A DNA stretch of 64,000 nt from JACPPO01 sp965262505 (GTDB lineage: Bacteria; Acidobacteriota; Vicinamibacteria; Vicinamibacterales; UBA2999): assembly GCA_965262505.1 (NCBI GenBank), contig CBDHFM010000020.1:1-64000 (forward strand). The letters are read 5' to 3'. Shown here piece after piece: positions 9,285 through 17,254 of this stretch (its first letter is position 1; each line of letters opens with the position of its first letter). The notes beneath the pieces were generated by a model. The model made no database searches and was not told the origin of the DNA. It was given only the letters and a program-made list of their open reading frames with translations. The translations under genes were made by a program, and so were the position numbers.

Positions 9285-9512
9285 ATGAATGCGACCGACC
9301 GCATCACCATCTTCGTGGCGGCCGCGGCCGTCGTCTTCACGATGGCCGGCAGCGCCTGGTACTCGGGCAAGCGCATCGACGACGTCAACGCCCGCATCGA
9401 CGGCTTGCGCATAGACATGAACGCCCGCTTCACTGAAGTCCACGACGACATCACGGAACTGCGCACCCTCGTGATCGAGGTCCTCAAGCGCGACGCCGAC
9501 GCCGCCAACTAG
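9285..9512 (+). CDS. Small membrane-anchored coiled-coil protein
   Basis: A 75-residue protein with one N-terminal membrane helix (about residues 7-25) and a predicted coiled coil (about 29-70) with regular hydrophobic spacing in RIDDVNARIDGLRIDMNARF. GGAAGGGG upstream supports the ATG at 9285. Similar small proteins are common on plasmids and next to toxin-antitoxin genes, but no function can be assigned. Confidence 0.6.
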   Translation: MNATDRITIFVAAAAVVFTMAGSAWYSGKRIDDVNARIDGLRIDMNARFTEVHDDITELRTLVIEVLKRDADAAN

Positions 9513-9526
9513 CCCGACACCGAGGT

Positions 9527-9787
9527 GTGATATCTCCATACCCCTCGGACCCAATCATCGCTGAAGTTCGGGCCATCCGGCAGGCGGCCGCCGCGCGCTT
9601 CGACGACGACGGTGAGGCAATCTTCAGGGACATTCGAGCCAGACAGGAGGCCTCCGGCCGCGTGTACGTCCGCTTGCCGCTCGCCGCGTCGCTTCCAACC
9701 GCAAGGATTGGCCGACACGCGAGCGAGACCAGACCAACAGACTCTTTTACGGGAATCACCCCTCAAGATTGCCCCGGCGCCGCCTAG
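9527..9787 (+). CDS. Small conserved hypothetical protein, C-terminus possibly decayed
   Basis: The first 50 residues (IIAEVRAIRQAAAARFDDD, then IFRDIRARQEASGRVYVR) resemble a family of about 70-residue proteins often found beside PIN-type toxin-antitoxin genes, as here. The remaining residues look non-homologous and may come from a frameshift or fusion. No function is known. Confidence 0.5.
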   Translation: MISPYPSDPIIAEVRAIRQAAAARFDDDGEAIFRDIRARQEASGRVYVRLPLAASLPTARIGRHASETRPTDSFTGITPQDCPGAA

Positions 9788-10016
9788 CGCGCCCAGCGGC
9801 GCCTGGTGTGGTCGGCCAGTTCTGCCCCGCGCTGGCAGTCGATCGCCTGTGTCGCCGCGTGGGTCGCCACGGCGGTCCATGCCTCAGCCGCGATGCGGTT
9901 GGCGGCGGCGGCGGTCGTGGCGGCGTCGACGACCTTGGCGGCGCGCGCCTGGTGTCCAAGCGTTTGCGCGCCGTGGCATGGAGTGTTCCTGCGGCGTCAC
10001 TCTTGAGATCGGTCAT
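9784..10016 (-). pseudogene. Possible frameshifted small alanine-rich protein
   Basis: The start reads MTDLKSDAAGTLH. A second frame beginning near 9955 reads AQTLGHQARAAKVVDAATTA and ends at 9784 with protein-like composition. The two fit together if one indel is allowed. No family is recognised. Confidence 0.25.
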
Positions 10017-10125
10017 GGGGTGGGTCTCCTGGTGCGTGGTGTGGCGGGCGCGCGCTGGTCCTCAGGCCCGCCGGTCAGCCGCGTGGCGAGGACGGCGAGG
10101 GTGCGGATGCGCGCGCGACTCAGAC

Positions 10126-10350
10126 TCAGCCGGGCATTCGTTCGAATCGTTGTATGTCCCATTGATTCTTTCCGGCGTCGTAGCCGTTGACCACGGCGGC
10201 TTCTTCGACAAAGCGTCGGCCATCCGCTCGGGTCATGTGGATCACCATTGCGATCCCGTCCACGACGCCCCTACAGGTGACGTCCCACGGGAGATCGCCG
10301 CCGCCCTGCATGGCGCAGCTCGCCAGCCGCGAGAGGGCGCATCGTCATCC
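10126..10350 (-). pseudogene. C-terminal fragment of a VirB11/TrbB/CpaF-type secretion ATPase
   Basis: The frame reads ALSRLASCAMQGGGDLPWD, then IAMVIHMTRADGRRFVEE and VNGYDAGKNQWDI. This matches the last part of VirB11-family ATPases (RL..A...DLP, I..VIH..R..DGRR, GYD). The Walker motifs and the rest of the protein are missing, and an upstream stop closes the frame. It is probably the relic of a conjugation ATPase. Confidence 0.45.
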
Positions 10351-10365
10351 CGCCAGACATAATAA

Positions 10366-10398
10366 TCATACGGTATGAATATCATACCGTCATATGGT
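10366..10398 (+). promoter_or_regulatory. Operator-like repeats, older copy
   Basis: The sequence contains GGTATGA and TCATACC as inverted repeats and is nearly the same as 11491-11532, which precedes the ParB-like gene. It stands before a truncated copy of that gene. Confidence 0.55.
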
Positions 10399-10533
10399 AT
10401 GAAATCATCCAACCCCGTCGACCTTCGGAAGACCAACGCTAGCGGGAAAACAGCGCCGACTCGACGACGGGGACCAGACCGCGTGCGCGTCGCGCTACCT
10501 GAGGCCAGCACCAGCGCGAGATCAGTTAAGTAG
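10399..10533 (+). pseudogene. Truncated copy of the ParB-like gene
   Basis: The first 14 codons (MKSSNPVDLRKTNA) match the gene at 11533 (MKSPNLVDLRKTNS). The sequence then diverges to an arginine-rich tail that stops at 10533. Together with its operator it is a partial duplication of the partition locus, separated from it by the PIN/Phd pair. Confidence 0.55.
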
Positions 10534-10623
10534 ATTTCGACTGCCGTCGTCGGTGTCGTGTGGATGCCGCTCATCCTGAGGGGGTTGCCAAGGACGGATC
10601 TCCGAGCGTACCGAGCGGAGCGT

Positions 10624-11034
10624 TTAGCCTGGCCGTGGCGTCCCCCACACGGTCTTCACGTGAGGATAGTTCAGGATCCGTGCGTCGGCCGTGACAACGG
10701 CAGCAGACAGCCGCCGGGCTTCCGCAACGATAATCCGGTCCGCCGGATCACGGTGGAACGGCGCGGGCAACGCGTACGCCTCCTCGACGGACTCAAGCTC
10801 GATCGGAAGGACCGTCCAGCCGTTCAACTCCACATAGTGGCGGAACCAGAGACGCCAATGCCGATCAATCTCGATGCGCCCGCGTTCTGCCGCGCACGCG
10901 ATTTCCGCGCAACTAATCGCGGACACGCACACCTCCGTCTCCTCTGCCTCCAAGAGCCGCGTGGCTTGATCCGGGAGTTGTGCGGGGTCGCTGATGGCCC
11001 AGATGACCGCACAGGTGTCGAGCACCACCGTCAC
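10624..11034 (-). CDS. PIN-domain toxin (VapC-like)
   Basis: A 136-residue PIN-fold ribonuclease, the expected toxin of a type II pair. Acidic active-site positions are visible: VVLDTCAVIW near the start (Asp), SCAEIA (Glu), HRDPADRIIVAEA (Asp) and VVTADARIL (Asp). Its start overlaps the end of the antitoxin gene by 4 bp, indicating translational coupling. In this position it would stabilise the plasmid. Confidence 0.85.
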   Translation of the reverse strand: MTVVLDTCAVIWAISDPAQLPDQATRLLEAEETEVCVSAISCAEIACAAERGRIEIDRHWRLWFRHYVELNGWTVLPIELESVEEAYALPAPFHRDPADRIIVAEARRLSAAVVTADARILNYPHVKTVWGTPRPG

Positions 11035-11285
11035 GCGGGGGCATCTCCCAGCATGTCCCAGTCCTCTGGAGGAATCATCGGGTCGATCAGATCCGACTTA
11101 ACGACAACCGTGCCCGGGCCGCATCCGAGCACTGTTCGATTCCGCGCCCACGTGCGGATCGGCACGACGCGCACGAACGGCGTGTTCCGCTTCCGCACCT
11201 CGACCTCTTCGCCATTCGCCACGGCGTCGAGGTACGCGCTCAGGTGATTTTTGAACTCGGCGATGTTGGCAATCTTCATGGCCAT
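11031..11285 (-). CDS. Phd/YefM-type antitoxin
   Basis: An 84-residue antitoxin partnered with the PIN toxin downstream. The N-terminal IANIAEFKNHLSAYLDAVANG and EEVEVRKRNTPFVRVVPI match the Phd DNA-binding fold; the C-terminal tail (about residues 50-84) would bind and block the toxin. The pair lies on the minus strand between the two copies of the partition leader. ATG at 11279 is an alternative start. Confidence 0.8.
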   Translation of the reverse strand: MAMKIANIAEFKNHLSAYLDAVANGEEVEVRKRNTPFVRVVPIRTWARNRTVLGCGPGTVVVKSDLIDPMIPPEDWDMLGDAPA

Positions 11286-11490
11286 ATTATAGGCCCACTA
11301 CGGAAGGACGACGACAAAGTCTCTGGAACAGCCGTAAGCCGCCCAAGCTAACCAGCGCTCAATCGCGGCCAAGTGAACGAGAACTGTGAACACCTCGACA
11401 TCGCCTTGTGGATGTTCACCCACCCGTACGAGCTGATCTTGTGAGGTCTCCTAATTAGATCGACCACTTGACTTGAACCGAAAACAACCG

Positions 11491-11532
11491 CCATAATAAT
11501 CATATGGTATGAGTATCATACCGTCATATAGT
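11491..11532 (+). promoter_or_regulatory. Operator of the partition operon
   Basis: Inverted repeats GGTATGA and TCATACC lie immediately upstream of the ParB-like start, with a further CATATAGTATG half-site. The duplicated copy at 10366-10398 keeps these elements, which suggests they are functional binding sites, probably for the ribbon-helix-helix-like product downstream. Confidence 0.55.
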
Positions 11533-11778
11533 ATGAAATCACCCAACCTCGTCGACCTTCGGAAGACCAACTCTAGCGATCCGTTTCAGAAGAAAGTCGC
11601 TGAGATTCAGGGCCGCGCCACCGCCGTTGTACGAAAAACCTTCAGCTTGGGACAAGGCGATTTAGACCAGATCAACGCCGTTGCGGTGTCTATGTCCCAG
11701 CAACAGGGCAAGGTCGTGAATGCGTCGGAAGCTCTACGCGCCATTATTCGACGGGATCACGATAGAGCAGGGTCATGA
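11533..11778 (+). CDS. Small ParB-like (ribbon-helix-helix type) partition protein
   Basis: An 81-residue basic protein with a helical C-terminal half (FSLGQGDLDQINAVAVSMSQ, then NASEALRAIIRRD) typical of small DNA-binding partners of ParA. The start MKSPNLV is chosen because the duplicated copy upstream begins at the same codon. Its TGA overlaps the parA start. It probably binds the operator repeats and acts as the centromere-binding protein. Confidence 0.6.
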   Translation: MKSPNLVDLRKTNSSDPFQKKVAEIQGRATAVVRKTFSLGQGDLDQINAVAVSMSQQQGKVVNASEALRAIIRRDHDRAGS

Positions 11779-12449
11779 GAGGCGTGGCTCTGACACAACG
11801 GAAAGGTGGTAGCGGGAAAACCGCGCTTTCTCACGCGCTCGCTCTTGGTGCGTCCTGGGATAACGTGCCCGCCCATCTTATGCACACCGACAATCGCGAG
11901 CCGTTGAAGGTGAACGGCAGGCCGTACATGTATTACGACGCACGGGAACCGGAAACCCTCCAGACGCTTGTCAACGCGGCTATCAACACGGACGGCCTGT
12001 GCATTATTGATAGCGCCGGAAACCGCCCGGAGTTTGATGCATGGATTGCGCGATATGTCGATCTTGTTTTGATTCCGGTCATGCCGGACCCGGAAGACGT
12101 GAAAGAGGCGCTCGTTCAGATGAACGTGCTTGAATCCCAAGGTGCGCAAAACGTCCGATACCTCATCAATAATTTCCCGTCCAGCACAATGGAGCGTCAG
12201 TACGTTGGGCGATATCTGAGCCAGATTCCTCTTGAGAAGACTATGGGGTGGGTCGGTTCGGTCAAGGCCATCCGCACTTTGCGCGAGAATGACGAGCCGA
12301 CGTTCCAGACACCGCCCTCTCGTGTTAACAACCTATCTCGAAGTCTCTACCGGCAGGTGAGAGACGCGTTCAATCACCAGCACCTGCGAGCGGATAAGAC
12401 CCTGGAAATCGCCGTAGGGGGTATCCAGCGCCCTTCCCCGACTCGATGA
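11775..12449 (+). CDS. parA: ParA-family partition ATPase
   Basis: A 224-residue ATPase of the Walker-type ParA/MinD superfamily. The deviant Walker A reads QRKGGSGKTALS (KGGxGKT), the Walker B region is GLCIIDSAGNRPE, and LVLIPVMPDPEDVKEA is the usual switch region. It overlaps the ParB-like gene by 4 bp and lies upstream of repA, so the cluster is a plasmid maintenance module. The second replicon near 42 kb has a different ParA broken by an insertion sequence, leaving this as the intact one. Confidence 0.85.
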   Translation: MRGVALTQRKGGSGKTALSHALALGASWDNVPAHLMHTDNREPLKVNGRPYMYYDAREPETLQTLVNAAINTDGLCIIDSAGNRPEFDAWIARYVDLVLIPVMPDPEDVKEALVQMNVLESQGAQNVRYLINNFPSSTMERQYVGRYLSQIPLEKTMGWVGSVKAIRTLRENDEPTFQTPPSRVNNLSRSLYRQVRDAFNHQHLRADKTLEIAVGGIQRPSPTR

Positions 12450-12513
12450 GCTGGCGATGGGCGGGCCACGCACGCTCCGGTGGAGCGCCGCGCCCACGCT
12501 CAGCGGCTCGTAC

Positions 12514-12636
12514 CTATCGGCTGACGCGGCCCGCGCGGTCGCCTCGGCCGGCGGCGGAGGATAGAACACCCGTGCCACGTCCTGGAGATCGAACATCGAG
12601 CACGGGTTCGCCATCCACGAGGGTTTCCCGTATCAT
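12514..12636 (-). CDS. Micro-ORF divergent from repA (MIRETLV family)
   Basis: A 40-codon frame begins MIRETLVDGEPVLDV. The same start (MIRETLVNGEPVLNV) occurs at the matching divergent position upstream of the repA at 41.6 kb, after which the two diverge. Conservation of the first 15 codons and position suggests a short peptide, a decayed regulator, or a conserved nucleotide element that happens to be open. Confidence 0.35.
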   Translation of the reverse strand: MIRETLVDGEPVLDVRSPGRGTGVLSSAAGRGDRAGRVSR

Positions 12637-12700
12637 GCAGCGATTTTGACTTGGTATGGTGAGCTGAGAAAATTGGCGTGTCGATCTTGATTTTTGAACA

Positions 12701-13696
12701 ATGAGCGGCCCCTCTCGACCAGTTCGCGGGTTTGTGCCCATCGGCGACGTGGCCGGCACGCTGCCTAGCGTCGTCCCGAGCGGGCGGGCAATGTCGGCGC
12801 AAACTCGGCACCACTTCACCACGCTGCGCCAGGTCAATCAGCTCATCGAGGCGAGCGAAGCGGAGCCCGATCTCGGCTTCATGGCGCGGCTGCTCGCGCT
12901 GTGCAGTCTGCCGCGCACCAATCCAGGGGACCGGAAAGAGTACGTCCGGCGCAACGGGCCATACACCCTGATCATGAGTGCCGGCGGACAGCCGGCGCGA
13001 CTGCCCTACGGTATCCTACCGCGGCTGCTGCTGGCATGGGTGTGCTCAGAGGCGGTACGGACGCAGCGCCGCCAACTGGTCCTCGGGCGGTCACTGTATG
13101 AGTTCATGCATAAGCTTGGCATGAAGAGTCACAGCGGCGGCGAGCGAGGGGATCGGACGCGACTCAAAAATCAGATGCGCCGGCTCTTTCGTTGTTCGGT
13201 CCAGCTCGTCTACGCGGACAGCGATCATGAGGTCCAGGTACATTCGTTCATCGCTGACCGCGCCGAGTATTGGTGGCACTCGTCGTCGCGGCCGGACACG
13301 CCGGGCCTGTGGGAATCCACGATCCAGCTCGGTGAGCAGTTCTTCAACGAGATCATCCGGCACCCGATCCCGCTCGACCTACACATCCTCAAGGCGCTCA
13401 AGCGGTCGCCGCTCGGGTTGGATTTGTATTTCTGGCTCGTCTATCGGACGTTCGCGTTGTCGGCACCGCTCACGCTCTCCTGGCGACAGCTCCTTTACCA
13501 GTTCGGGGCGGACCCAGCGAAGGCTACAAAGCCCGGCTCGGTCAGCCGCTTCCGCGGGGAGGTCTTGCGCGAGCTGAAAAAAATCAAAACCGCGTGGCCC
13601 GGCTTGAACTACCACACGGTGACGGGTGGGCTCGTCGTCTCGCCCTCGACCCCACGCATCACGCCCACACAACTCCGGTTGATCGGCGAGTCGTAG
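12701..13696 (+). CDS. repA: RepA-family plasmid replication initiator (replicon 1)
   Basis: A 331-residue initiator protein expected to bind the iterons downstream and open the origin. Conserved blocks shared with the other copies in the window are ARHHFT-like TRHHFTTLRQVNQLI, FMARLLALCSLPRTNPGD, RRNGPYTL, RTRLKNQMRRLF, GLDLYFWLVYRTF and LRELKKIKTAWPGLNYHTV. The sequence around the start (TTTTTGAACAATGAGCGGCC) is the same as at the 41.6 kb copy. Iterons and a DnaA box follow 280-400 bp after the stop. From base 13257 on, the gene is duplicated in inverted orientation at the right end of the window. Confidence 0.9.
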   Translation: MSGPSRPVRGFVPIGDVAGTLPSVVPSGRAMSAQTRHHFTTLRQVNQLIEASEAEPDLGFMARLLALCSLPRTNPGDRKEYVRRNGPYTLIMSAGGQPARLPYGILPRLLLAWVCSEAVRTQRRQLVLGRSLYEFMHKLGMKSHSGGERGDRTRLKNQMRRLFRCSVQLVYADSDHEVQVHSFIADRAEYWWHSSSRPDTPGLWESTIQLGEQFFNEIIRHPIPLDLHILKALKRSPLGLDLYFWLVYRTFALSAPLTLSWRQLLYQFGADPAKATKPGSVSRFRGEVLRELKKIKTAWPGLNYHTVTGGLVVSPSTPRITPTQLRLIGES

Positions 13697-13978
13697 ATCG
13701 TCGGCCGTCCCGTCCTCACGGGTTAGCCGGGTGCTCCGGCCGGCCATATTTGCTGTCTGAGCTGCAACGGTGCGGTTCGTGTCACCCGGCGGGCCGGGGC
13801 GGAGCGAAGGACCGCGCGCGGTTGCCTCGGCCTGTGAGTGAAAGCTAGGTCCAGCTCTGAAACACGGCGCGCCTCGCCGTGAGTGCGCCCCTACGTGGCG
13901 ATTGGCGGTGGCGCGGCCGGGCCCGGACGGCCGGCGCGCGGTTGCCGTTCCTGTGGCCTCTGAGCGCGCCGCCGTGGG
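13697..13978. other. Non-coding region between repA and the iterons
   Basis: No gene is supported. The sequence is GC-rich and present identically at the right end of the window (63279-63560, opposite strand). Confidence 0.5.
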
Positions 13979-14161
13979 TTTTCCACAAAAAGGCTGTGAA
14001 TCCAGGTGTTTTCCTTCGCTGAAACATGTAGTTTTTTTAAGCCAAACTATCGCTGAAACATGTAGTTTTTTTAAGCCAAACTATCGCTGAAACATGTAGC
14101 ACATACAAGTACATAAGATCATGTAGTACAACCCAACAAGTAAGTACAGGCCGTTGGCCTG
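13979..14161 (+). other. oriV: Iteron-type replication origin (oriV) of replicon 1
   Basis: A DnaA-box-like TTTTCCACA (13979-13987) is followed by direct repeats of 34 bp at 14017-14050 and 14051-14084 and a partial third at 14085-14099, each starting CGCTGAAACATGTAG. An AT-rich run (GTTTTTTTAAG) lies within each repeat. After them come ATGTAGTACAACCC and a small hairpin (CAGGCC, GTT, GGCCTG at 14147-14161). The same order is found near 40.2-40.4 kb with a related iteron. Position directly downstream of repA supports the call. Confidence 0.85.
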
Positions 14162-14296
14162 TTCATCTTTGAATTAGAAGAAATGAAAAACGGCCGATCC
14201 GACCTGGAAATAAGGGGAGCAGAGAGGGAACGGACACCAGTACGTCGATTTTCCTGAGTGTTTCTCCTCACGGGCTGTTCCCGCTCCGGCAACAGC

Positions 14297-14457
14297 CACA
14301 CCAAAAACCACCCGGATCGCCGCCGCTGTCCGGCAGCGTCAAGGCGCTCCGCCCCTCCGGGTGACACCCCCGGCCCGCTACGGCTCAGCAGGCGCTTCGG
14401 GCCGAAATATTCACTTTCCGGCCCGTTCAAGACGGCCCAGAACCACTCAGGACGATC
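14297..14457. other. Non-coding stretch
   Basis: No gene or clear signal is visible. The first 30 bases are a diverged continuation of the long inverted repeat. Confidence 0.4.
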
Positions 14458-14643
14458 TCAGAAGGTTTTCTGACTACCCTGTGAGGATGCACCGTCGGTG
14501 GCCGCGTGTTCGACGGCGCGGCGGAACTCAACCGTCCGGCGGCAGCGGCCGCACGTCACATTGTCTGGCTCGGGCGAGTCAAACAGGGTAGGGGCGGCGC
14601 CGCACACTGGCCCGCCGCCGGGGGTCGTGAGATGCGAGGTCAC
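14458..14643 (-). CDS. Small zinc-ribbon-like protein
   Basis: A 61-residue frame with MTSHLTTPGGGPVCGA and NVTCGRCRRTVEFRRAVEHA. The Cys of VCGA and the CxxC pair give three Cys in a zinc-ribbon-like pattern. Small proteins of this kind are found on phages and plasmids; the function is not known. Confidence 0.5.
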   Translation of the reverse strand: MTSHLTTPGGGPVCGAAPTLFDSPEPDNVTCGRCRRTVEFRRAVEHAATDGASSQGSQKTF

Positions 14644-14915
14644 GGCGGTGCTCCTTTCCGCAAGCGTCAGGCGTTTGTAGGTCGAAGCGCCAGGCCGAAC
14701 AACTCCCGGGCCTGGTCGCGCTCGAGGAACTCATCAAGGCCCTATTATGAGCCGGGCCATGGACACCGGATCGGCCTGGCCGACGTGCCCGACACGTCAG
14801 TGTAGCGGCATCGCGCGGCATTCAGGGAACGCGATCGGCGATCCGGTTCACACACTCCACTTTACCCGCGACACGGGGGAACGGCTCCGCCGTGCGTCAC
14901 TAGCATGGCTGGGCC

Positions 14916-15040
14916 GTGACGTACGCGATCGAAGGGCGGCACTGCGAACTGCTGCGCGTCGAGCTGGCCGACGGCGAGCGTGTGATCGCGGAAGTGGGGA
15001 CGCTCGTCTACCTGCGCGGGGCGGTCGAGTGGCACGTCGT
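14916..15040 (+). pseudogene. AIM24/TIGR00266-family N-terminal fragment
   Basis: The first 40 codons (MTYAIEGRHCELLRVELADG, then VIAEVGTLVYLRGAVEW) match the start of AIM24-family proteins. The similarity ends abruptly near 15040 and the frame runs into sequence containing a dif-like site. Only a relic remains. Confidence 0.45.
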
Positions 15041-15149
15041 GTTCCCAGGGTGCGGGCGGCGGCCGCCCCTGGTGCCGGCGCCGGCGTGGGCGGTGTCGGA
15101 GCCGTGCTCGCGGGGTCGGTTTCCGGTCGTGGTCGGTCCATGGCCTGCA

Positions 15150-15177
15150 CCGTCCCATAACTCCCTTTATGGGATCC
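15150..15177 (-). other. dif-like (XerCD-type) recombination site
   Basis: Read on the minus strand: box GGATCCCATAA, 6-bp spacer AGGGAG, box TTATGGGACGG. The second box is identical to that of the site at 40102-40129. The 11-6-11 layout with inner ATAA/TTAT is the same as in E. coli dif. It separates the AIM24 fragment from a hypothetical gene. Confidence 0.65.
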
Positions 15178-15303
15178 TCAACACGACCCGCCCGTAGCTT
15201 GCGTCTTGGACGACCATCTACTAACCTCGCGCACAACATGCGCGCCAGACATCGTCCCACCTCGCACGCGCCGCAGGGGGTGTAGCCGGAAAGGCCCTCT
15301 CCG

Positions 15304-15957
15304 ATGCCCGCCACGCCCCGGTGGCTCCTCGCCATCCCCGACGCCATCCGCCAGCTCGAGGCGCTCGACCGCGACCTCCTCACCCGCCGCGATCTCGAAC
15401 GGCTCTTCGGCGTCTCGAGAGCCCGGGCGGCGACGCTCATGCACACCTTCGGGGCCGCGCTCACCGGCCACCAGCGCACACTCCCCACCGCCCAGCTCCT
15501 CCGCCAGCTCCGTCGGCACCGGACCGGGGCCGCCTTCCGCGGCGAGGCGAGGCGCCGCGACCGGGTCGTCACCGCGATCCGCCAGGCCCGGCTCACCGGG
15601 ATCCGGGTCGCGGTGCCCCGCGAGGCGCTCGAGGCGCGCCTGTCGGGCCTGCCCGCAGGCGTGTCGGTCGAGCCCGGCCGGATCGAGGTGCGCTTCAGCG
15701 GCGCGCAGGAGGCCGTCGGGCGGCTCTTCGCGCTCGCCCAGGCGCTGACGCACGACTACGAGCAGTTCGAGGCGCCCGGCGCGCGCGCAGCGGGCCGAGC
15801 TCGTGCTGCCGCTGGCCGCCTACCTCGCCGAGTTCCACGGCGCGGTTCATGGTCAAGCTCGCCAGCCCGCCGCACTGAGGGACACAGCAGTAAAAGAGCT
15901 TACCAATGTGCGACATTGGGCGCTCAATCGAGTTGGTCAAAAATAATCCTGTCGTAA
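15304..15957 (+). CDS. Hypothetical helix-turn-helix-like protein, C-terminus frameshifted
   Basis: A 217-residue frame with a likely DNA-binding part (LLTRRDLERLFGVSRARAAT) followed by QLLRQLRRHRTGAAFRGEAR and a basic segment. After QFEA (about 15777) this frame becomes arginine-rich, whereas another frame reads QRAELVLPLAAYLAEFHGAV, so one indel near 15785 is likely. A decayed copy of its middle part lies at 21962-22180. No characterised family is recognised; a repressor-like role is a guess. Confidence 0.5.
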   Translation: MPATPRWLLAIPDAIRQLEALDRDLLTRRDLERLFGVSRARAATLMHTFGAALTGHQRTLPTAQLLRQLRRHRTGAAFRGEARRRDRVVTAIRQARLTGIRVAVPREALEARLSGLPAGVSVEPGRIEVRFSGAQEAVGRLFALAQALTHDYEQFEAPGARAAGRARAAAGRLPRRVPRRGSWSSSPARRTEGHSSKRAYQCATLGAQSSWSKIILS

Positions 15958-16994
15958 AACATCAGATGCCGTGGGGTTCCCCAGGAGCTGTAGCACGTCA
16001 GCAATCCAGACATGAGGACATCGGAGAAACACGAAAGAACCGAACGACCCTTGGGATCCCTTAGGAAGAACCGCTTCGCAAGCGCATTCGGCATCGGAGT
16101 AATGACACCCGTCTTCCACATCTGGCCGAGGCACTCATCGACCACCATGAAAGGCTCGTCGGAAGTCTGAGTTATGATTTTCGGAGAGGCACCGTGGCGC
16201 GCAAGGTCAGGATTCGCGTCCAGAAATGCGCGCGTCGAGCCTGCAACGATGTCGGCGATCTGCAGGCCCACTTCAGCGTCCGATTTTCCGGTTTCGTCCA
16301 AACCGATGAAATGCCCGTCAACCTCTTTCCAGACGTTGGGCATGCCGTCGATAAGGATTTGCAGCGCCGCCTTTACCGCCCTGTCCTCCCTTGGCTCGCG
16401 GGAGTCGTAGACGAGGCGGACCTTGCAGCCTAAGCCGGCCATTGCGTGGATGACTCCGGCCAACGGCACCGCCAGTAGCTGCCAGAGAATACTGGATTGG
16501 CCTGGGCCTTCCCAGCTCTCCTTGGTGCGCTGAGCGGCATCCTTGAGGAGTTGGGCATGATCAGCCGGAATCGAACTCATGTCGTCCATGATGTTCGCGC
16601 GGACGCGTTCAAGCAGGAATGGGTGTGCGGGAGTGTAGAAGCCTGACACGAAGCAGCCATGCGCGAGCAGGATGTCATGTATTCGACATGCGAGTTTCCA
16701 GCGGTCTGGGAATGGGATACGCTTGAATTCGGTGTGTTTTAGCTCCTTCAGTTCGGGAACCAGCAATTTCCGATATCGGTCGAGGATCGACGCGAAGGCG
16801 GCCGTGACCGCTTCGTAGTGGGTCTCTGGAATTCCGGCCACGCCGTAACAGAAATACCCTCGTTCGTTCAGCTTGAAGAATCCTTGGAAGGTCTCGTCGA
16901 CGAAGACGATGTACGTTTCGCCGCGGTGCTTGGACCAGATCGGAAACGCTGGTGCGTGCAGCAGCGGATGTGGATTGTGGACAAATCGCCCCAT
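15924..16994 (-). CDS. DUF3800 domain protein
   Basis: A 356-residue protein with the hallmarks of the DUF3800 family, which has an RNase H-like fold: TYIVFVDETFQGFF near residue 27 (first Asp), VRLVYDSREP in the middle (Asp) and GLQIADIVAGSTRAFL near residue 245 (last Asp). DUF3800 proteins are frequent in mobile and defence regions, and this one lies next to a restriction-modification system. The biochemical role is unproven. Its end overlaps the preceding gene by about 30 bp on the opposite strand. Confidence 0.75.
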   Translation of the reverse strand: MGRFVHNPHPLLHAPAFPIWSKHRGETYIVFVDETFQGFFKLNERGYFCYGVAGIPETHYEAVTAAFASILDRYRKLLVPELKELKHTEFKRIPFPDRWKLACRIHDILLAHGCFVSGFYTPAHPFLLERVRANIMDDMSSIPADHAQLLKDAAQRTKESWEGPGQSSILWQLLAVPLAGVIHAMAGLGCKVRLVYDSREPREDRAVKAALQILIDGMPNVWKEVDGHFIGLDETGKSDAEVGLQIADIVAGSTRAFLDANPDLARHGASPKIITQTSDEPFMVVDECLGQMWKTGVITPMPNALAKRFFLRDPKGRSVLSCFSDVLMSGLLTCYSSWGTPRHLMFYDRIIFDQLD

Positions 16995-17254
16995 TGGTGT
17001 TTTCGCGCAGAGCGAGGTCGGCTACGTTGGTTTACTTGCTAGTGCGTCTTGCACGATTCCTTCACGACCGCCTGCGTGCGGGCGGCGGATCGCGACCACG
17101 GGAACAAGAACTGCGGTCCCCCGGTGAATGAGCTGGCGGCTTCAGCTCTCCTGGCCGTCTGAGGGAGCCCCTCTGTTGGGAGATGATCAAGGATCAGGGG
17201 CTCTAGAGCGACCACCGACGTGGAGCCACAGGCCTACTGTCCGGGCTCGGCGGC

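Larger units (their letters stand above)
13257..14296. repeat. Long inverted repeat, left copy (partner 62961-64000)
   Basis: The 3' part of repA, the origin and about 140 bp beyond match the minus strand at the right end of the window, position for position (sum of coordinates 77257). Similarity falls off near 14300. The right copy continues past the window edge. Confidence 0.9.

Noticed and set aside
13594..13848. Small frame downstream of repA
   Set aside because: It overlaps the repA end in another frame and shows no protein-like pattern; its identical second copy adds no independent support.
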